Shown one piece after another: positions 13,438-25,772 of a stretch of 64,000 nucleotides of DNA (position 1 is the stretch's first letter; every line of letters begins with the position of its first letter). The DNA is taken from the NCBI RefSeq assembly GCF_022965805.1, contig NC_133104.1, positions 42,762,682 through 42,826,681 of the forward strand, read 5' to 3'. The position numbers and the translations under genes were made by a program. The stretch is from Primulina eburnea. Its lineage: Eukaryota > Streptophyta > Magnoliopsida > Lamiales > Gesneriaceae. The notes beneath the pieces are model-generated. The model saw only the letters and a program-made list of their open reading frames with translations. It made no database searches and had not been told where the DNA came from.

Positions 13438-13621
13438 TGAGTAGGTCTCATGTGAGACCGTCTCACGGATCACAATCCGTGAGACGGGTCAATCGTAACC
13501 ATATTCACAATAAAAAGTAATACTCTTAGCATAAAAAGTAATACATTTTCATGGATTATCCAAATAAAGATCCGTCTCACAAAATACGACCCGTGAGACC
13601 GTCTCACACAAATTTTTGTCT
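13438..13621 (+). mobile_element. Dispersed GAGACGGTCTC MITE-like element, copy 1
   Basis: About 184 bp beginning GAGTAGGTCTCATGTGAGAC and ending GTCTCACACAAATTTTTGTC. Both ends contain the palindromic words GAGACCGTCTCAC, and the core has TATTCACAATAAAAAGTAAT. Other copies lie at 15097, 18624, 44421, 50069, 53186 and 63754. Non-coding. Confidence 0.8.
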
Positions 13622-14133
13622 AAAATTATAGTAGATAATAATGATAAAATCAAATATTTTAAATCATATATCAAATCAAACGTCACGTATCAATTATTAC
13701 AACTTCGATACAAATTAAATAATAAACAGATCATAAAAGATCGACTGGAACATATGTGTGGACGATTTGAATAGGAAGAAAGAGTGAAAAATAAACATTG
13801 AAATAAATTTTTTTTTTTTTAAAAAGTATTGACTATTTAAATCATATTAGCTGAATATGGAACATTATTTGGATCTCATTGTATCATCCATCAGTTTAAT
13901 TCAGTGTTTATGAATCGAGGCCCGTAGTACGTAAACGGGTTGGGTTTTGGCCCAATTTAAATTAAGTAAAGAAATTAAAAAATATGTATGCTTCCTGGGC
14001 TACACTATTTTGGGCCCATCGTTCGATTTGTAGTCTAATTGGAGCTAAAATACCCACAATTGCCAAGCTTTATTTGAAATGATTTTCCGATATGAAGTTG
14101 TAACCTTAATATCAGATCAGAATAAATCTTTAA

Positions 14134-14815
14134 GGCATAATTTGGTACACATGATAGGATAAACATGTAATATATAATATAAAGATAAGTTAAGGATAAA
14201 TAAAATGTAAGATATCATATTTATGTTTGGTATGATTTTAATAAGAGTGATTAAATTTATATATTAGATTGTAATGACAAAATTAACCTTAGCATAATAA
14301 ATTTTATAATTTCAAAGTTGTTGCTTGACTTCATATTTTTTATTTGTTCATGCGTCGATAGTGCTTGCATTATTTATTTATTTATACTTAATTTTATATA
14401 TTATATAATATGATAATTGAGCCTTTGATTTTGTGAGTCAAGTCAAATATCAATTTTTAAGGATTAATCGGGTGATACTAATAATTTTATTGAGATTTAT
14501 AAAAATCAATTTATATAATTATGATTTTATATAATATATAAAAATAAATAAAAAATATTTATTTGATTTTAATTTCAACTTACTAGCATAGATTTATAAA
14601 AATCATTTATAAATTGAGGGTAATTAAGTCATTTGTAATGTATTTTATCCTTAAATTAAAACTATCACACCTAATAGAAGGGATATTTTATCCTTCAAAA
14701 AAATTATTTATCAAGAGCACATGATATTATCATAAGCTTTTTAAAAATGTACTAAACATAGGATAATAAGGATTATTTAGCAATCATTCCTTTATCATAT
14801 ATACCAAACTATGCC
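14134..14815. mobile_element. Tourist-like (PIF/Harbinger) MITE, 682 bp
   Basis: Imperfect terminal inverted repeats GGCATAATTTGGTACACATG at the left and the complement of GGCATAGTTTGGTATATATG at the right. The element is flanked on both sides by TAA (14131-14133 and 14816-14818), which fits the 3-bp TWA target duplication of PIF/Harbinger elements. AT-rich and non-coding. Confidence 0.75.
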
Positions 14816-15096
14816 TAATAAACTACGCTATATATTTAGTTTTCATAATAAATATTAATTAATCATAATTATTTTTTATCATAATACAAAACTATATAAT
14901 ATAAAAATGTCAATATTTCCCTTAAGTTTGAACATTATAGAGTCAAAAAACCTGGTGTCATGACATTTTTTTCTTTTTTGTTTGTTTTTTTATTAATTAT
15001 TTCAAAATTATGGTATGACCCTCATTTAAATATAAGACCGTAATCAGCGTTAACCTATATCTAATGGGCCAGGAAAATATACAACCAAATATAAGA

Positions 15097-15296
15097 GGCA
15101 AAAACTTGTGTGAGACAGTCTCACGGGTCGTATTTGTGAGACAGATCTCGTCGTATTTGTGAGACATATCTCTTATTTGGGTCACCTATGAAAAAATATT
15201 ACTTTCTAAGAATATTACTTTTTATTGTGAATATGGGTATGGTTGACCCGTCTCACAGATTAAGATTCGTGAGACGGTCTCACAAGAGACCCACTC
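15097..15296 (-). mobile_element. Dispersed GAGACGGTCTC element, copy 2
   Basis: Reverse-oriented copy from GGCAAAAACTTGTGTGAGAC to GAGACCCACTC. It differs from the others by a small internal duplication of GTATTTGTGAGACA (15130-15165). Confidence 0.8.
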
Positions 15297-17747
15297 AACA
15301 TAAGATTATCAAATATAAATAATCAATGAAGCATTATCATAACTTTCAAGCAGATCCTTTTTAAAGAACTCGATCATAATATTATTATTAGAGTCAAGAT
15401 CATATATTTTATTTTTTAAGTTGTAAGACTGTATTTGGATTATTGGGAAGTGGATTATTAATGAACTTAAGGCATTTATATTAACTTATTTGGTCGTTAA
15501 TGTGACATCAACATCAAATTTTCATTGTTAAAAAAGAAAAGACGTCGAAATCAAAATTACACTGTCTGTTTTAGTTCATTATCAACTTAAACTAAAAATT
15601 ACAAAAACCATTTATCCACTTCTTCTAGTCCATATTATTCACATTTCTTTATTCCTTATATCTTCCTCAATCTTTAAAAACTCATTATCCTTTTCAAATT
15701 TCACAACCACTATATCTTTAATTCTCATTTTTATCAAAATATTATTTCAAAAATATCATAAAACTTCTCCATTTGCACACATATGTAGAATTGCTTCATT
15801 CTACTTATAACTAAAATAATTTATTTTACGACACGTATCGTGTGTGCTTCGTCGTTAGTATTATATAAAGAATTTATCACAATTCTAACTAACTTCGTCT
15901 CTCCGCATAATCATTTTTAAAAATGGCGATACTACCTTTATCCGACCAAACAAATTATCTAACAAATGCAATATTATCACCATCCCACAAAAAAAAATCA
16001 CACACACATATATTTGATATAACTGCTAAATTATTTATAATCACATTCAAAATTTACACACATTCTAAACAAATTATACGTACGATAATTACATTCGTCA
16101 TTTGTTAGAAAAAATGGCATGTTATCCGAACAGTAAGTTAAAAATAACAACAAAATAATACATATATTTTCAATACAAAAATAAAACGTACAAACACGCA
16201 ACACATGACAAGTTACTAGCATAAAATAATTTTTAGAACAGACTTTTGATTTGTTCATTCTAAGAGTTCAATAATTGACCAATAAACCCCACGCCACACT
16301 TTACCCACCTTTTTTTGGTGTCACTTTCCCCACTTTTATCGCCTTTTTCTTCCAAGTCTCATGTCTTTTTATTTTAATCAAAGAAAAGATTTGAAAAAAA
16401 TAATAATAATAATAACGAAGCTCTTTGTTTTAAAAAGCGTGATTTTAGGTTAGGACTTTCACTACCACTTTAAAAGTCTTATAAATCAAAGCTCATAGTT
16501 TTTTAGACTGTGCTGATGGATTGGCAAAACAAGTGTTTAGCTCAGGTCATCCATATTACATCACCTGAGGCTGATACAGAGGTCTCCTTACCTACAGAAA
16601 ATATCTACTCTGAAAGAAACAAAATTATTATGTAAATTTTGAAAGGAAAAGTTTACAGAATTGTCTGTCATCACAAAAAATATATTTTTTATTATTGAAT
16701 TTTGTTAGTTGTCCCACCTCGGTTGGATAAAATATATGGGAGTTGTATATATGGTCTTGGACAATCTTCGCCCTTGAGCTAGCTTTTGGGGTTGAGTTAG
16801 GACCAAGTTCCAATCTTAACAACTTTTGACTCGAAAAAAATCAGTTTTGTGTGTTCTTATAACCAGATTTATGTTTAGTATAGTTGAAATTCAAAAACTG
16901 GCGAGATATTGATTATGATTCTACACTAGTGATTTTGGTAAAAAAAAAAAATTGGTGAAAGCTAGGTTAATTTCCTACATATATTCAGCTCCCACTAGAA
17001 TATGCAAACATAAGTTTAATGATCGATTTAAATTTAATTAAAAAAAATGCAAATGTCGCTCTCTCAAAAGCCTCATGCAAATCATAAAGGAAATATACCA
17101 AAGAAATGACAGGCTAATTAAGAGGGTCTAATAAATAATGAAAAGCGAGCATCCTTGAAATTCCTGATTTTTCACACTTTCACCATACCAATTTACCTAA
17201 ACTTTTGGCTTTTCTTTCTTTTTTCTTAGTGCATTTTCTGCAAATTAAAAAGTTTAACCCTTGAATAACAGATTATGCTTATATATAATTCCTCAATTGA
17301 TAACGGACCGGGAAAGTAACTTTTCGTAAAACTATACGTAAATTGGAAATAATAATTATTAGATATATGGTAAATTTAAGTTAAAACAGTCTCTTCAAAA
17401 AGCATGGGATCCATAATAGTCTACATGCTCGTTATAACACTCATCACCTCTTCAATAAATGATTTTGCCTTACAATACCGTAAACTTATAATTTTTAATT
17501 ATAGTTGTTCCATTAATACATTTATAATAAATAAGCATATGAATAAAAAAAATATAATGATCAACCTCAATAAAAAAAGACTGAAACAAATAGAAATAAA
17601 CCATTTTTTTAAATCAATTTTCATTAATTATTTGTACATGCAAACGTGCATGAAATTTGACGACGCGTCCAAAACAATAATCTTCGGGAATTTATTTTTT
17701 ATTTTTTAAATCCAAAACAAACGATGTTTATTTCAAGATTAATTGAT
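15297..17747. other. Intergenic region, AT-rich
   Basis: Apart from the solo LTR at 16703-16821, no gene or clear repeat was recognised. Open frames at 15923-16108 and 17404-17709 are AT-rich, Ile/Lys/Asn-biased and resemble no known family, so they are treated as chance. Confidence 0.5.
16703..16821 (+). mobile_element. Solo LTR of a small LTR retroelement (119 bp)
   Basis: Starts TGTTAGTTGTCCCACCTCGG and ends CCAATCTTAACA, so it has the TG...CA ends of an LTR. It is flanked by AATTT on the left and ACTTT on the right, a near-match 5-bp target duplication. The length and TGTTAG...TAACA ends resemble plant TRIM-type LTRs. No internal region or second LTR lies nearby. Confidence 0.6.
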
Positions 17748-18302
17748 TCATGCACTTTGCCTCTTCAAATCTTTATAAAACCTCATGATAAACTCTTCTG
17801 CGGCTTCATCCACACGATTATCTTCGTCAATCCTAGCATCACTGAATGGAAATGGAGAGTCAGTTATCCTCAGTTGCCTTACCATCGGGCTCGGCCCAAA
17901 TCCAGGCAAAGCCGGTGACGCCGCCGCGCTGTTGATCATCTCCAGAGCCGCCACCAGTAACTCGCCATCGATGGGTGGCTGTGCGTGTGAGTGTTTTCGC
18001 TTGTTGATAATAAAGCTTGGGAGGTGGAATGTAGGGTAAGCTGGGCTGTTGCTGCAGCTGAACTCATACTCGAGGTTGCCACCAGCATCGTGGAAGCGGC
18101 GGCCGGAGTAGGAGGCGGCAACAAGGTGGTGGTGGAACATGAGGTTGTGTATGGCGGCTTTTCCGGCGATCTTGCCACGTTGAATCATCATGTTGAGATC
18201 TGAAAACAATTTTCCCTTGGATATGCCTTTACGTAGCATGAAATATAGGACTCGGACTATGCTCCATACTTTCTTTGCTATGATTGGTAGATTTTGCTCC
18301 AT
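17748..18302 (-). CDS. DUF761-type small protein (cotton-fibre/Avr9-Cf-9-elicited 146-like)
   Basis: Single-exon gene, 184 aa. The N-terminal block KVWSIVRVLYFMLRKGISKG followed by KLFSDLNMMIQRGKIAGKA, the HHHLVAASYSGR stretch, LEYEFSCSNSP, and the C-terminal block DEAAEEFIMRFYKDLKRQ are the landmarks of this plant family. The last block corresponds to DUF761. Members are small, basic at the N-terminus and often induced by stress or elicitors; the biochemical role is not known. The ATG at 18302 gives the family-like start MEQNLPIIAKKVWSIVRVL. No frame defect seen. Confidence 0.88.
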   Translation of the reverse strand: MEQNLPIIAKKVWSIVRVLYFMLRKGISKGKLFSDLNMMIQRGKIAGKAAIHNLMFHHHLVAASYSGRRFHDAGGNLEYEFSCSNSPAYPTFHLPSFIINKRKHSHAQPPIDGELLVAALEMINSAAASPALPGFGPSPMVRQLRITDSPFPFSDARIDEDNRVDEAAEEFIMRFYKDLKRQSA

Positions 18303-18387
18303 ATCTTTTTATGAAAAATTTTGTTGGGAATGTGTGTAATTCGTGGTTTTGATTTTCGAGACGAAGTTTGGTGTCTTATGAACGGGG

Positions 18388-18396
18388 TATTTAAAG
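18388..18396 (-). promoter_or_regulatory. Candidate TATA box of the DUF761 gene
   Basis: TTTAAATAC on the minus strand, about 90 bp upstream of the ATG at 18302. Position and sequence fit a plant TATA element; not proven. Confidence 0.4.
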
Positions 18397-18560
18397 GGGC
18401 TTTTAGACAGGGCTGAGAGCACTTGAGATGGTACTTTTACTAAAGTGACCTTTTAAGTTTTATAATTTAATTCACATTAAAAAATAGTTTCTTTCTTGGT
18501 TTTTTTTTTTATATTAATGCTGATTCTAATTTAGATTGAACTTGAAAGAAATATGTCATG

Positions 18561-18561
<1 letters not shown>

Positions 18562-18625
<64 letters not shown>
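18562..18625. repeat. (TA)n microsatellite
   Basis: About 60 bp of uninterrupted TA dinucleotides immediately adjoining the left end of a GAGACGGTCTC element. The placement suggests insertion at, or slippage next to, a TA tract. Confidence 0.9.
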
Positions 18626-18628
<3 letters not shown>

Positions 18629-18811
18629 TAGGTCTCTTGTGAAACCGTCTCACGAATTTTTATCTGTGAAACGGGTCAACTCTACCGATATTCACAATAA
18701 AAAGTAATATTCTTAGCATAAAAGTTAATATTTTTTTCATATATAACCCAAATAAAATTTATGTCTCACAAAATATGACCTCTGAGACCGTCTCACACAA
18801 GTTTTTGTCTA
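18624..18811 (+). mobile_element. Dispersed GAGACGGTCTC element, copy 3
   Basis: Starts GAGTAGGTCTCTTGTGAAAC directly after the (TA)n run and ends GTCTCACACAAGTTTTTGTC. Core TATTCACAATAAAAAGTAAT as in the other copies. Confidence 0.8.
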
Positions 18812-19843
18812 TTCATGTATATGTGGGGTGTGTGTGAAAAATATCCGGAATAAACTAACGGCGCAACCAAATGGAGAATGGAAAATAGTACTTTTAATAT
18901 AATATCTCGAATTCATAAACGAATTTATTTACATCAATTTTTTAATATATATACACTCGTGCGAACAGAATTAGTGTAAATGAATTTTTCGGGGAGCGCG
19001 GGAGTGCAGGGGATATTACAGTAATTGTAGTTGGAATTTTTGCTTCATCAAATAATAATTATAAATCTTGAACAACTTAAATAATTAAGGTCACTTTCAC
19101 TTTACACTTTAGAGCCGTTGGCAGCAGTAACTCGGAAAATTCGTGCCTAAAGCTTTGCTTACTCATTAAGCTGTACATATAATATGGCAATGCAAATGAT
19201 TCTGTCCGGACTAAAATTTTAAACTCTAAAATCTTTTAATATTTTAAATTGAATACTCGCACTAATATCATATTATTCCAAAATTATACAAAATATACAT
19301 ATAAATTTTTTTTAAAAAAAATTTAACCACCCGAACTAAAGCCTGGATATATATGTATGTGGCTCCGCCACTTTATGCAAGCCTGTTAAAGTTGCATTTA
19401 TATGTATTTCAAACGTTCATTATATCTAAAGGCCACAATTATAGATTTTGATCAGACCACGTATTCTATAGTAAATAAAATATTTAAGAAACCGGGGCTT
19501 TGATTTCTTTCTCTTTTTTTGTTAAAAAAGAATTATTATGCGAGAGAAGAATATTGGGATGTTTACTTGAAGCTATGGAAAAACGCTTGAAGTTTATTAT
19601 ATTCGCATCGAGTAGCATACAAAAGGGGCTCAGTTCGAAATTGATGTAGAGGAATTTTTCCCGATTATGACCCCAAGTGCACAGGGTTTGACCCAGCACA
19701 GGCAGAAAACATAGAAACTCACATCCCAAAAGCATCATTAATTAGTTAATCACGACTGTCTGATTTCAGAAGCATGATCAAACTTAGGAGTTTAGGTACA
19801 AACGGAGTCAGTTGAAACTATTTCAGTAATTAAGATAGTAAAA
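18812..19843. other. Intergenic region between the DUF761 and HD-ZIP III genes
   Basis: No credible coding region. Divergent AT-rich sequence; the right end should contain the 3' UTR of the HD-ZIP III gene, whose stop codon is at 19844. Confidence 0.4.
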
Positions 19844-22800
19844 TCAAACAAAAGACCAGTTGACGAACATGAAGCAGAGGCAGTGGACATTATCATCTTC
19901 ATTCAAGACCTTCCAAGCCACCGCTCGCTCGTACGAGATCGGCCGGCCCATGCTCGACAGACATATGCCACTTTGAAGAGATGCAACACCCTGTTCGTAA
20001 TGTTGTCAGAGTGGAAAGAACATCAGCTTCAAATTAAGTCGCGAGGCAAATTCTATCAGAACACCAAAAATATAGATAGCTTTCACGGGGAAAAGAATGA
20101 TGTACTGAAGATTCAGGGTTTTACGAGCATGAGATCACAGAAATACATTATTCTGGCTGACTTGGTTCATTCATCGTTATTCTTAGTTGCCGAGATCGCG
20201 GTTTCATGTCATTACCATTAGATTGTGTGCAATGGAGAGAAAAGGAGGCAACAGACCTCAGTCGACCCTGTTCACAATTTTCTTGACATTTGCATGTACT
20301 AACGCAAGCAAGGATGAATCTATTAAATTTTAGTTCCATAAAATGATTTCATTAGCCAATGATAACTAACACAAGCAAGGATGAGTCTGTTAAATTTTAG
20401 TTCCAAGTATGGGAATTCTCTAACCTGATTCATTATCTGAGGAAACTGGGACCAGAGATTTTTCCTTCCACGATCATCAAATAACTTTTCCAAAGGTATG
20501 TCTTGAAGCGCAACCAATGTCGTCTCAAGCATGTCAAGACCGGCTTGGTTCGAAAAAGTAAAAACAGGCAACGCCTGCAAAAGGTTTATAAATTCCATGC
20601 TTAAATAAGATCAATCAAAACATATGCTGTGCTCTTTATATATATTATGAGACTGGATGTGAAAAAGGGGTTACCTTCACTGAGCAGCACATAACGGCAT
20701 CCGAGTAATGCCAAAGATCTTTGAGAACAAAGTTGTTACCTTCACCGGTAAATTTGAGCAGCTCAGCTCCCATATAGTTTCTAACAAGATAATGAAATGG
20801 GGGTGAGCTAAACAATTACAATAAAAATACAACATAATTGTACGCAGATATTTTGATCCATGGATATGTTAATTATAATAGCATAATTAGACCACTTTGA
20901 TACAGAATCCACGACTTAAAAAACACTTAAAGTAGGCTGGGTTTAAAATACCGTCCATAAAAGAACAAGCAGTCTTGATTTTTAGATGCAAATATAATAG
21001 TAAAAAAGTTTTTAAATTTTTTTTTTCAGCAAATCTAAAACGGAAGGCTAGAATTCCACATTTTCCGATTTCTAAAAAGTGATTTTCTACTAGGACTTCC
21101 AAAAAAGGTTTTCTTATTATTATCTAATGTATTTATTGTTATCACATAAGTATGAGAGTAGATCCTACATCCAAAATACTAGGCTATTAAATCAGAGAGC
21201 TAAGTTTACTGGTCACTCGACCTTTTGGGACACGTAACAGTTATATACGTATCACATTAAAGTTGCCTAGCTCATAAAATTCATACATAAAATCTTTAGA
21301 AATATGACATTCAAGCACTAAATAGAGCACCTGTAACTTCGGGCAATCCAAAGAGCAAGAGTATGTGCTTCAGGAGTTCCAAGCGGTGATCGAAGGCCAG
21401 CATGAGAACCTAGATGTGATGGCGAGAGAGCCAATGCAACCCTTTGAACAGATGATATAATGTTACGTAAATACTGTCGAGCCATTGATGCGATATTATC
21501 TTGCATGTGACTTTCGAATGCAAATTCAAATGCAATAGAGACAACAGATCTAGAACAATCACTACTAAGATCAAGGTCTTTTGAAGGCTTGTTGCCTGCT
21601 GCACCAGTCTCAATAACGGATGCCAGATCCATGCGATTTGGGCTGGACAACTCCTACTTAGAATTGAAGCCAAGTATCATGTCATCATTGAAGCCAAGTA
21701 TCAGTTGATGATACTACGTGAAATAGTTAATCAAGGATAAATCAAGTGGGTAGTAATAGGACTTTTATAATCAATAAATTTATTGATGGCTATTATCAGT
21801 ATCATTGTACTTACACTAGTCATTTAGTCCTCTTAGACATATTTCTGCTCTAGAAAAGAAACAAGTCGTGTGTGAACATTCACCTTGCCACAATCAAGTG
21901 GAATGATACGGAAACCAGAGGGCAGAAGAGGACCATTGTCAGCAAAAGATGGATCGATAGGGGCAAATATGAGTTCAGAACATGTGCCAACAGCATTCTC
22001 ATCTGTCCCGCTACAGAGCTGCCAAATTCCAAAATCAAATGTATTGAAAACTTCTTGATTTCAGAATATAAACGCAGGAAGATAGTTGGCAAATCTTTTT
22101 ATAATACTCAAATCGTAAAAAGAAAACATGAAAACTATGACTACTCTTTGCGATAAATTTAACAAACAGGGAAGGAAACAATTACCTGCAACAGGCACAC
22201 ATCTCTCGGCATCACTGCAATATCCAGAGAATAACCAACACTTTCGAGCTTAATTACTTCCAGCAGCTATTACAAAATGGGAAATGCGTGAAAGTCACAA
22301 CACAGTCTGCAAAGGCCGATATCATGTTACACTACCAAGAAATTCAATGCACTTGCCTCTTCATTCTCAATGGTTTGAGCCAAAGGGAGGATAACATGAC
22401 CCCCAAAATTACCAACTCCAGGCTGTCCTAAATAAGCACAGGGACCGATTTTGACAGAAGTGGCTGCATAAGCATCAATGCTGTTGTCAGCCCATTCGGA
22501 CCTGTGCTCTCGTAAAAATCTTAATAGTAAGGCAGGAGGCACATTCTGCACCGAGAAAAGGACAAATGAATGAGATCCAGAAATTGAGGGAAAAAAAACA
22601 CAAGTGGAAACAAACACGTGGTGAAAATACCTGTAAAAGCATAGATGCTTTGGCACATAAGACAGCATCATGAATGGATGTACATCCATTTGAGCCCACA
22701 GATTTTTCGGGATTGGAGTTGACAAGAATAGTAACATCATCCACACCATCATTGTCTATAGACGTCCATCCTCCATCACTGAATCCGTTAAGAGCTTCAT

Positions 22801-25772
22801 TGAATCTCCTATAAATGATTGTGTATATTTAATGAAATGACACAGAACTAAAGACGGGGTGTAAAATGGTAACCAACCTGCTGAGCTGATGGGCAAGTGC
22901 CCGTAGAGCTGGTGTCCGTCTGCCCCAGTTGGTACTGCTGGCCTGTGAAATATCTTGAGATATCTGCCTAAGCTGACGAAGAGCCTGCATTGGGTGATAA
23001 AGAAGAAAGAAAGGCAAAACACGTCAAAATTGAAAGAAAAGACTATAGGCCCTCCATTTTGTGATTCAAGAGTTATAGAGCATTCAAGAAAGTAGCTCGA
23101 GTCTCTTACAGCCATCGTGGACTTTTGAGCAAGCATAGTTGAAGATTCATAAAGTGGGCGCAAAACCTCGGGAACACTGGATGCCTAGCCAAGAAAAAAT
23201 ATAAAAAACAAGCACGTGCAGTATAAAGCAATTTCTCCAACTATCAGTTCACTAATTGGAACAGTTGATACAGTCCCATTGTCCACAGATTTAGAAATTT
23301 ACACGACAATGTTGCTCACAACATCAGACACTCCTTCATACACATTTCAACAATAAAATGAAAAATATAATTCTGCTAATGAAAATTAACAAGTCGGAAA
23401 GAAAAGCAACATAACATGAGGCCATACAAAGTCATCAATGACACACAAAAGTACCTCCAAATTCATGTGGTCTACAATGTGGATAATTGACCCTCCACCC
23501 TCACAAGGTCTAATAAGGTAACCACTAGGCAACATTTCTGCTCTCACAAAGTTCCGCACAGGTGGCATGCCTGATCCATTCCGAGTATCGCTAAGTGATC
23601 TTTCACAGACCTGAAATTGCTCCAAAACTTATAGTAGACTTTGAAAATGAGAAAAAGACCACTAAAATTATGAGCTAAAGAAGGTCGCCTACCACTAGGC
23701 TGCCATCATCCAAGACCGAAGTATACCGCAGCAACCAAAAATCACGACCTTGCGCCAAAGTAGTTGGCGCATACAGATAAAATTTCAAATTTCAAGATCT
23801 CACAAGTGGATTTACAAATTATAACCAAAAATAAAATAATAAGTTGATATTAACATACACCAACCTGCATGTATAAAATTTCTATGGTCCCGCCACTGGC
23901 AGTAGGTAGGACATTGAGCACATCCACAGCTCGGCAGTCGCGAAACCATGAAGGTCGATCCTTTAGCATTTCTGCAACCTACAACAGACCTCACCGTTTA
24001 ATTTCATCCCTAAAACCTAAGAAAAATCACAAGGCAAGAGCAAGAATGAAGGAAACTAACCCTGTTGGGCTCTAGACCAACCAGACCACAAGCTCTTGCT
24101 GCCACGCCAGTGCAACCATGAGAAATAGAGATGATTCCAATGGAATCCGGACCAGGCTATTCCAAATTTAGGGCAATGGAAAAAGGGTAATATCAGTTCA
24201 AATAACCACAAAACATGGTAAAGAGTCCATGCATATCCATTATCATGTAAAAACGTTTACCCCCAACTACCGCAAGAATCTTGATTAAGGCAATTGTTTT
24301 ATATAATATTCTTTTATTGAAACTATAACGTAATCTCACTGATCATACTTTAAAGAGCATGGAGGACCATTATATATATCGTATCTTCTGACATGACCGA
24401 CTAAATAATCATCATTGAATATGTCGACAGATATGGGTAATAATAATGCATATCGGTGTATTACATATTTTACCCGAGAATTGTCCCCACATGTACGAAT
24501 ACTTGAAATTTAACGAATTTAATACGCATTTTACCTTCATTCCAGGCATTTGAACCCACTCAACAGCAGTTCCAGTGGCCTTTGAGAGAAACTCTGTTAA
24601 AGTCTCTTCTGCAATGGACAAAAGCCTGGGGAAGAATATCATAAAACCGAATAAGTTTCCTTAAGCCTCACCCATACACAAAAAAAAAATTGAATCACAT
24701 GGTGGAACAACAAATAATCACCCCCCTTAAGGACTCTCCCTTTTTTTCACATTCGAGTAACTACCCTGCTCACTCTTGCTAGGTACCCTCCTACCAATAC
24801 TCACCCTGCAGGACTTGTTGCATCCCTTGGTGGATGCTGAGGCACCGAGTGATGTTTTCGACCACTCAATACCACAGATTCACAGCCGGTGCCTTTCATC
24901 ATAAGCCCATTCTGCGATAGGAATACAATCAAACCTGATTTGTTTCTTCATTTTTAACCCATATATTTCAATAGTGAAACAAGAAGATACAAGACTCTCA
25001 CGCTGGGGGTATGTTGGCGAAAATAACTGTTCTCATACACAAATTGGGACACTTGTTTCTGCAGCCTATCATTCTCCTCCATTAAGAGCTTATTCATGGC
25101 TGTGAGTTTCCTATTCACGGACTGAAGCCTCGAGGCCTCTTTTCTTTGCTTATCTCTACATCTGCATTTTCAAGAAAACCACCATATTATAAACTTCCAG
25201 CCCGTAGAACTCATCACACTTTTAATTAAGTCATGAATTATTTGATCAAAAGGACAGGCGCCATAACACAAAAATCTTCAAATATAGAGTAACTTCCTGA
25301 ATATTGTGAATTTGTGATCAATCCTGGATATAAATCATGGGTTCGAGTCAGAACAATCAAACCGATCATGGTCAGAACCATATATACAAAGATCCCAAGT
25401 AAAAACCAACAATATAGAATATACCAATTATTAAACTCGGACTATAAAGTTTCCATCTAAGGACTCTTATGTTTCATATTTTATAAAAAAAAATGAAATA
25501 AAATACTAACAGAATTGATAATCAGAAAATTACCTTCTGTTCTGGAACCAGACCTTGATTTGCTTGGTCTCAATGTCCGACAAAATGGGGAATTCTCTAA
25601 TCACCTGCTGCCGGCGCATTGAACTCGGCTTTGGACACTCCTGATACAACTTCTCCAGGACTTCAACCTGCTCAGGTGTGTACCGGACATATTTCCCATT
25701 GTCTACGCACACGGATGCAGCCGATGACACTGCTCGAGACACCGTGTTACCATCTTTACAATACATAGCCAT
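19844..25772 (-). CDS. Class III HD-ZIP transcription factor (ATHB-15/ATHB-8 clade)
   Basis: Nuclear regulator of vascular and meristem patterning. Order of parts: start MAMYCKDG (25772); homeodomain at about residues 27-80 with KYVRYTPEQVEVLEKLY and KQIKVWFQNRR; leucine zipper exon at about 25158-24998 (RLQSVNRKLTAMNKLLMEEN); START lipid-binding-type domain from LSIAEETLTEFLSKATGTAV (24630) through NFVRAEMLPSGYLIRPCEG (about 23540); then LREHRSEWADNSIDAYAATS (22490) and SPNRMDLASVIETGAAG (21645); C-terminal MEKHLA region with LPVFTFSNQAGLDMLETTLV (20570) and the terminus CFMFVNWSFV at 19844. The MAM-CKDG start and NYMGAELLK/ALPVFTF segments point to the ATHB-15/ATHB-8 clade rather than REV or PHB. 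Odd points: the homeodomain reads SDIETKQ where relatives have SNIEPKQ, and the N-terminus is about a dozen residues longer. Regulated by miR165/166 (site split between 24545-24535 and 24156-24147). Confidence 0.93.
20297..20408 (-). repeat. Imperfect tandem duplication in the last HD-ZIP III intron
   Basis: GCAAGCAAGGATGAATCTAT then TAAATTTTAGTTCCA (about 20303-20339) recurs as ACAAGCAAGGATGAGTCTGT then TAAATTTTAGTTCCA (about 20371-20405), period about 68-70 bp. Lies just downstream of the exon encoding FPQIMNQ, probably intronic. Confidence 0.7.
22267..22356 (-). other. Apparent GC-AG intron in the HD-ZIP III gene
   Basis: The exon encoding PLAQTIENEE ends AATGAAGAG and is followed by GCAAGT. 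The next exon begins CTGCTGGAAGTAATTAAG (LLEVIK) after TAG at 22267. Only this GC donor keeps the family reading frame, and AG|GCAAGT is the strong consensus for GC introns. The intron is 90 nt. Confidence 0.75.
24147..24545 (-). promoter_or_regulatory. miR165/166 target site split across an intron
   Basis: Exon end CTGGAATGAAG (24545-24535) followed by GT, and next exon start CCTGGTCCGG (24156-24147) preceded by AG. Joined in the mRNA they form the conserved HD-ZIP III target encoding PGMKPGP in the START domain. The GGAATGAAG version pairs fully with that part of miR166, leaving only end positions mismatched. The site exists only after splicing. Confidence 0.9.

Noticed and set aside
17404..17709. 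101-codon frame
   Set aside because: Ile/Asn/Lys-rich AT-driven composition with no family features.
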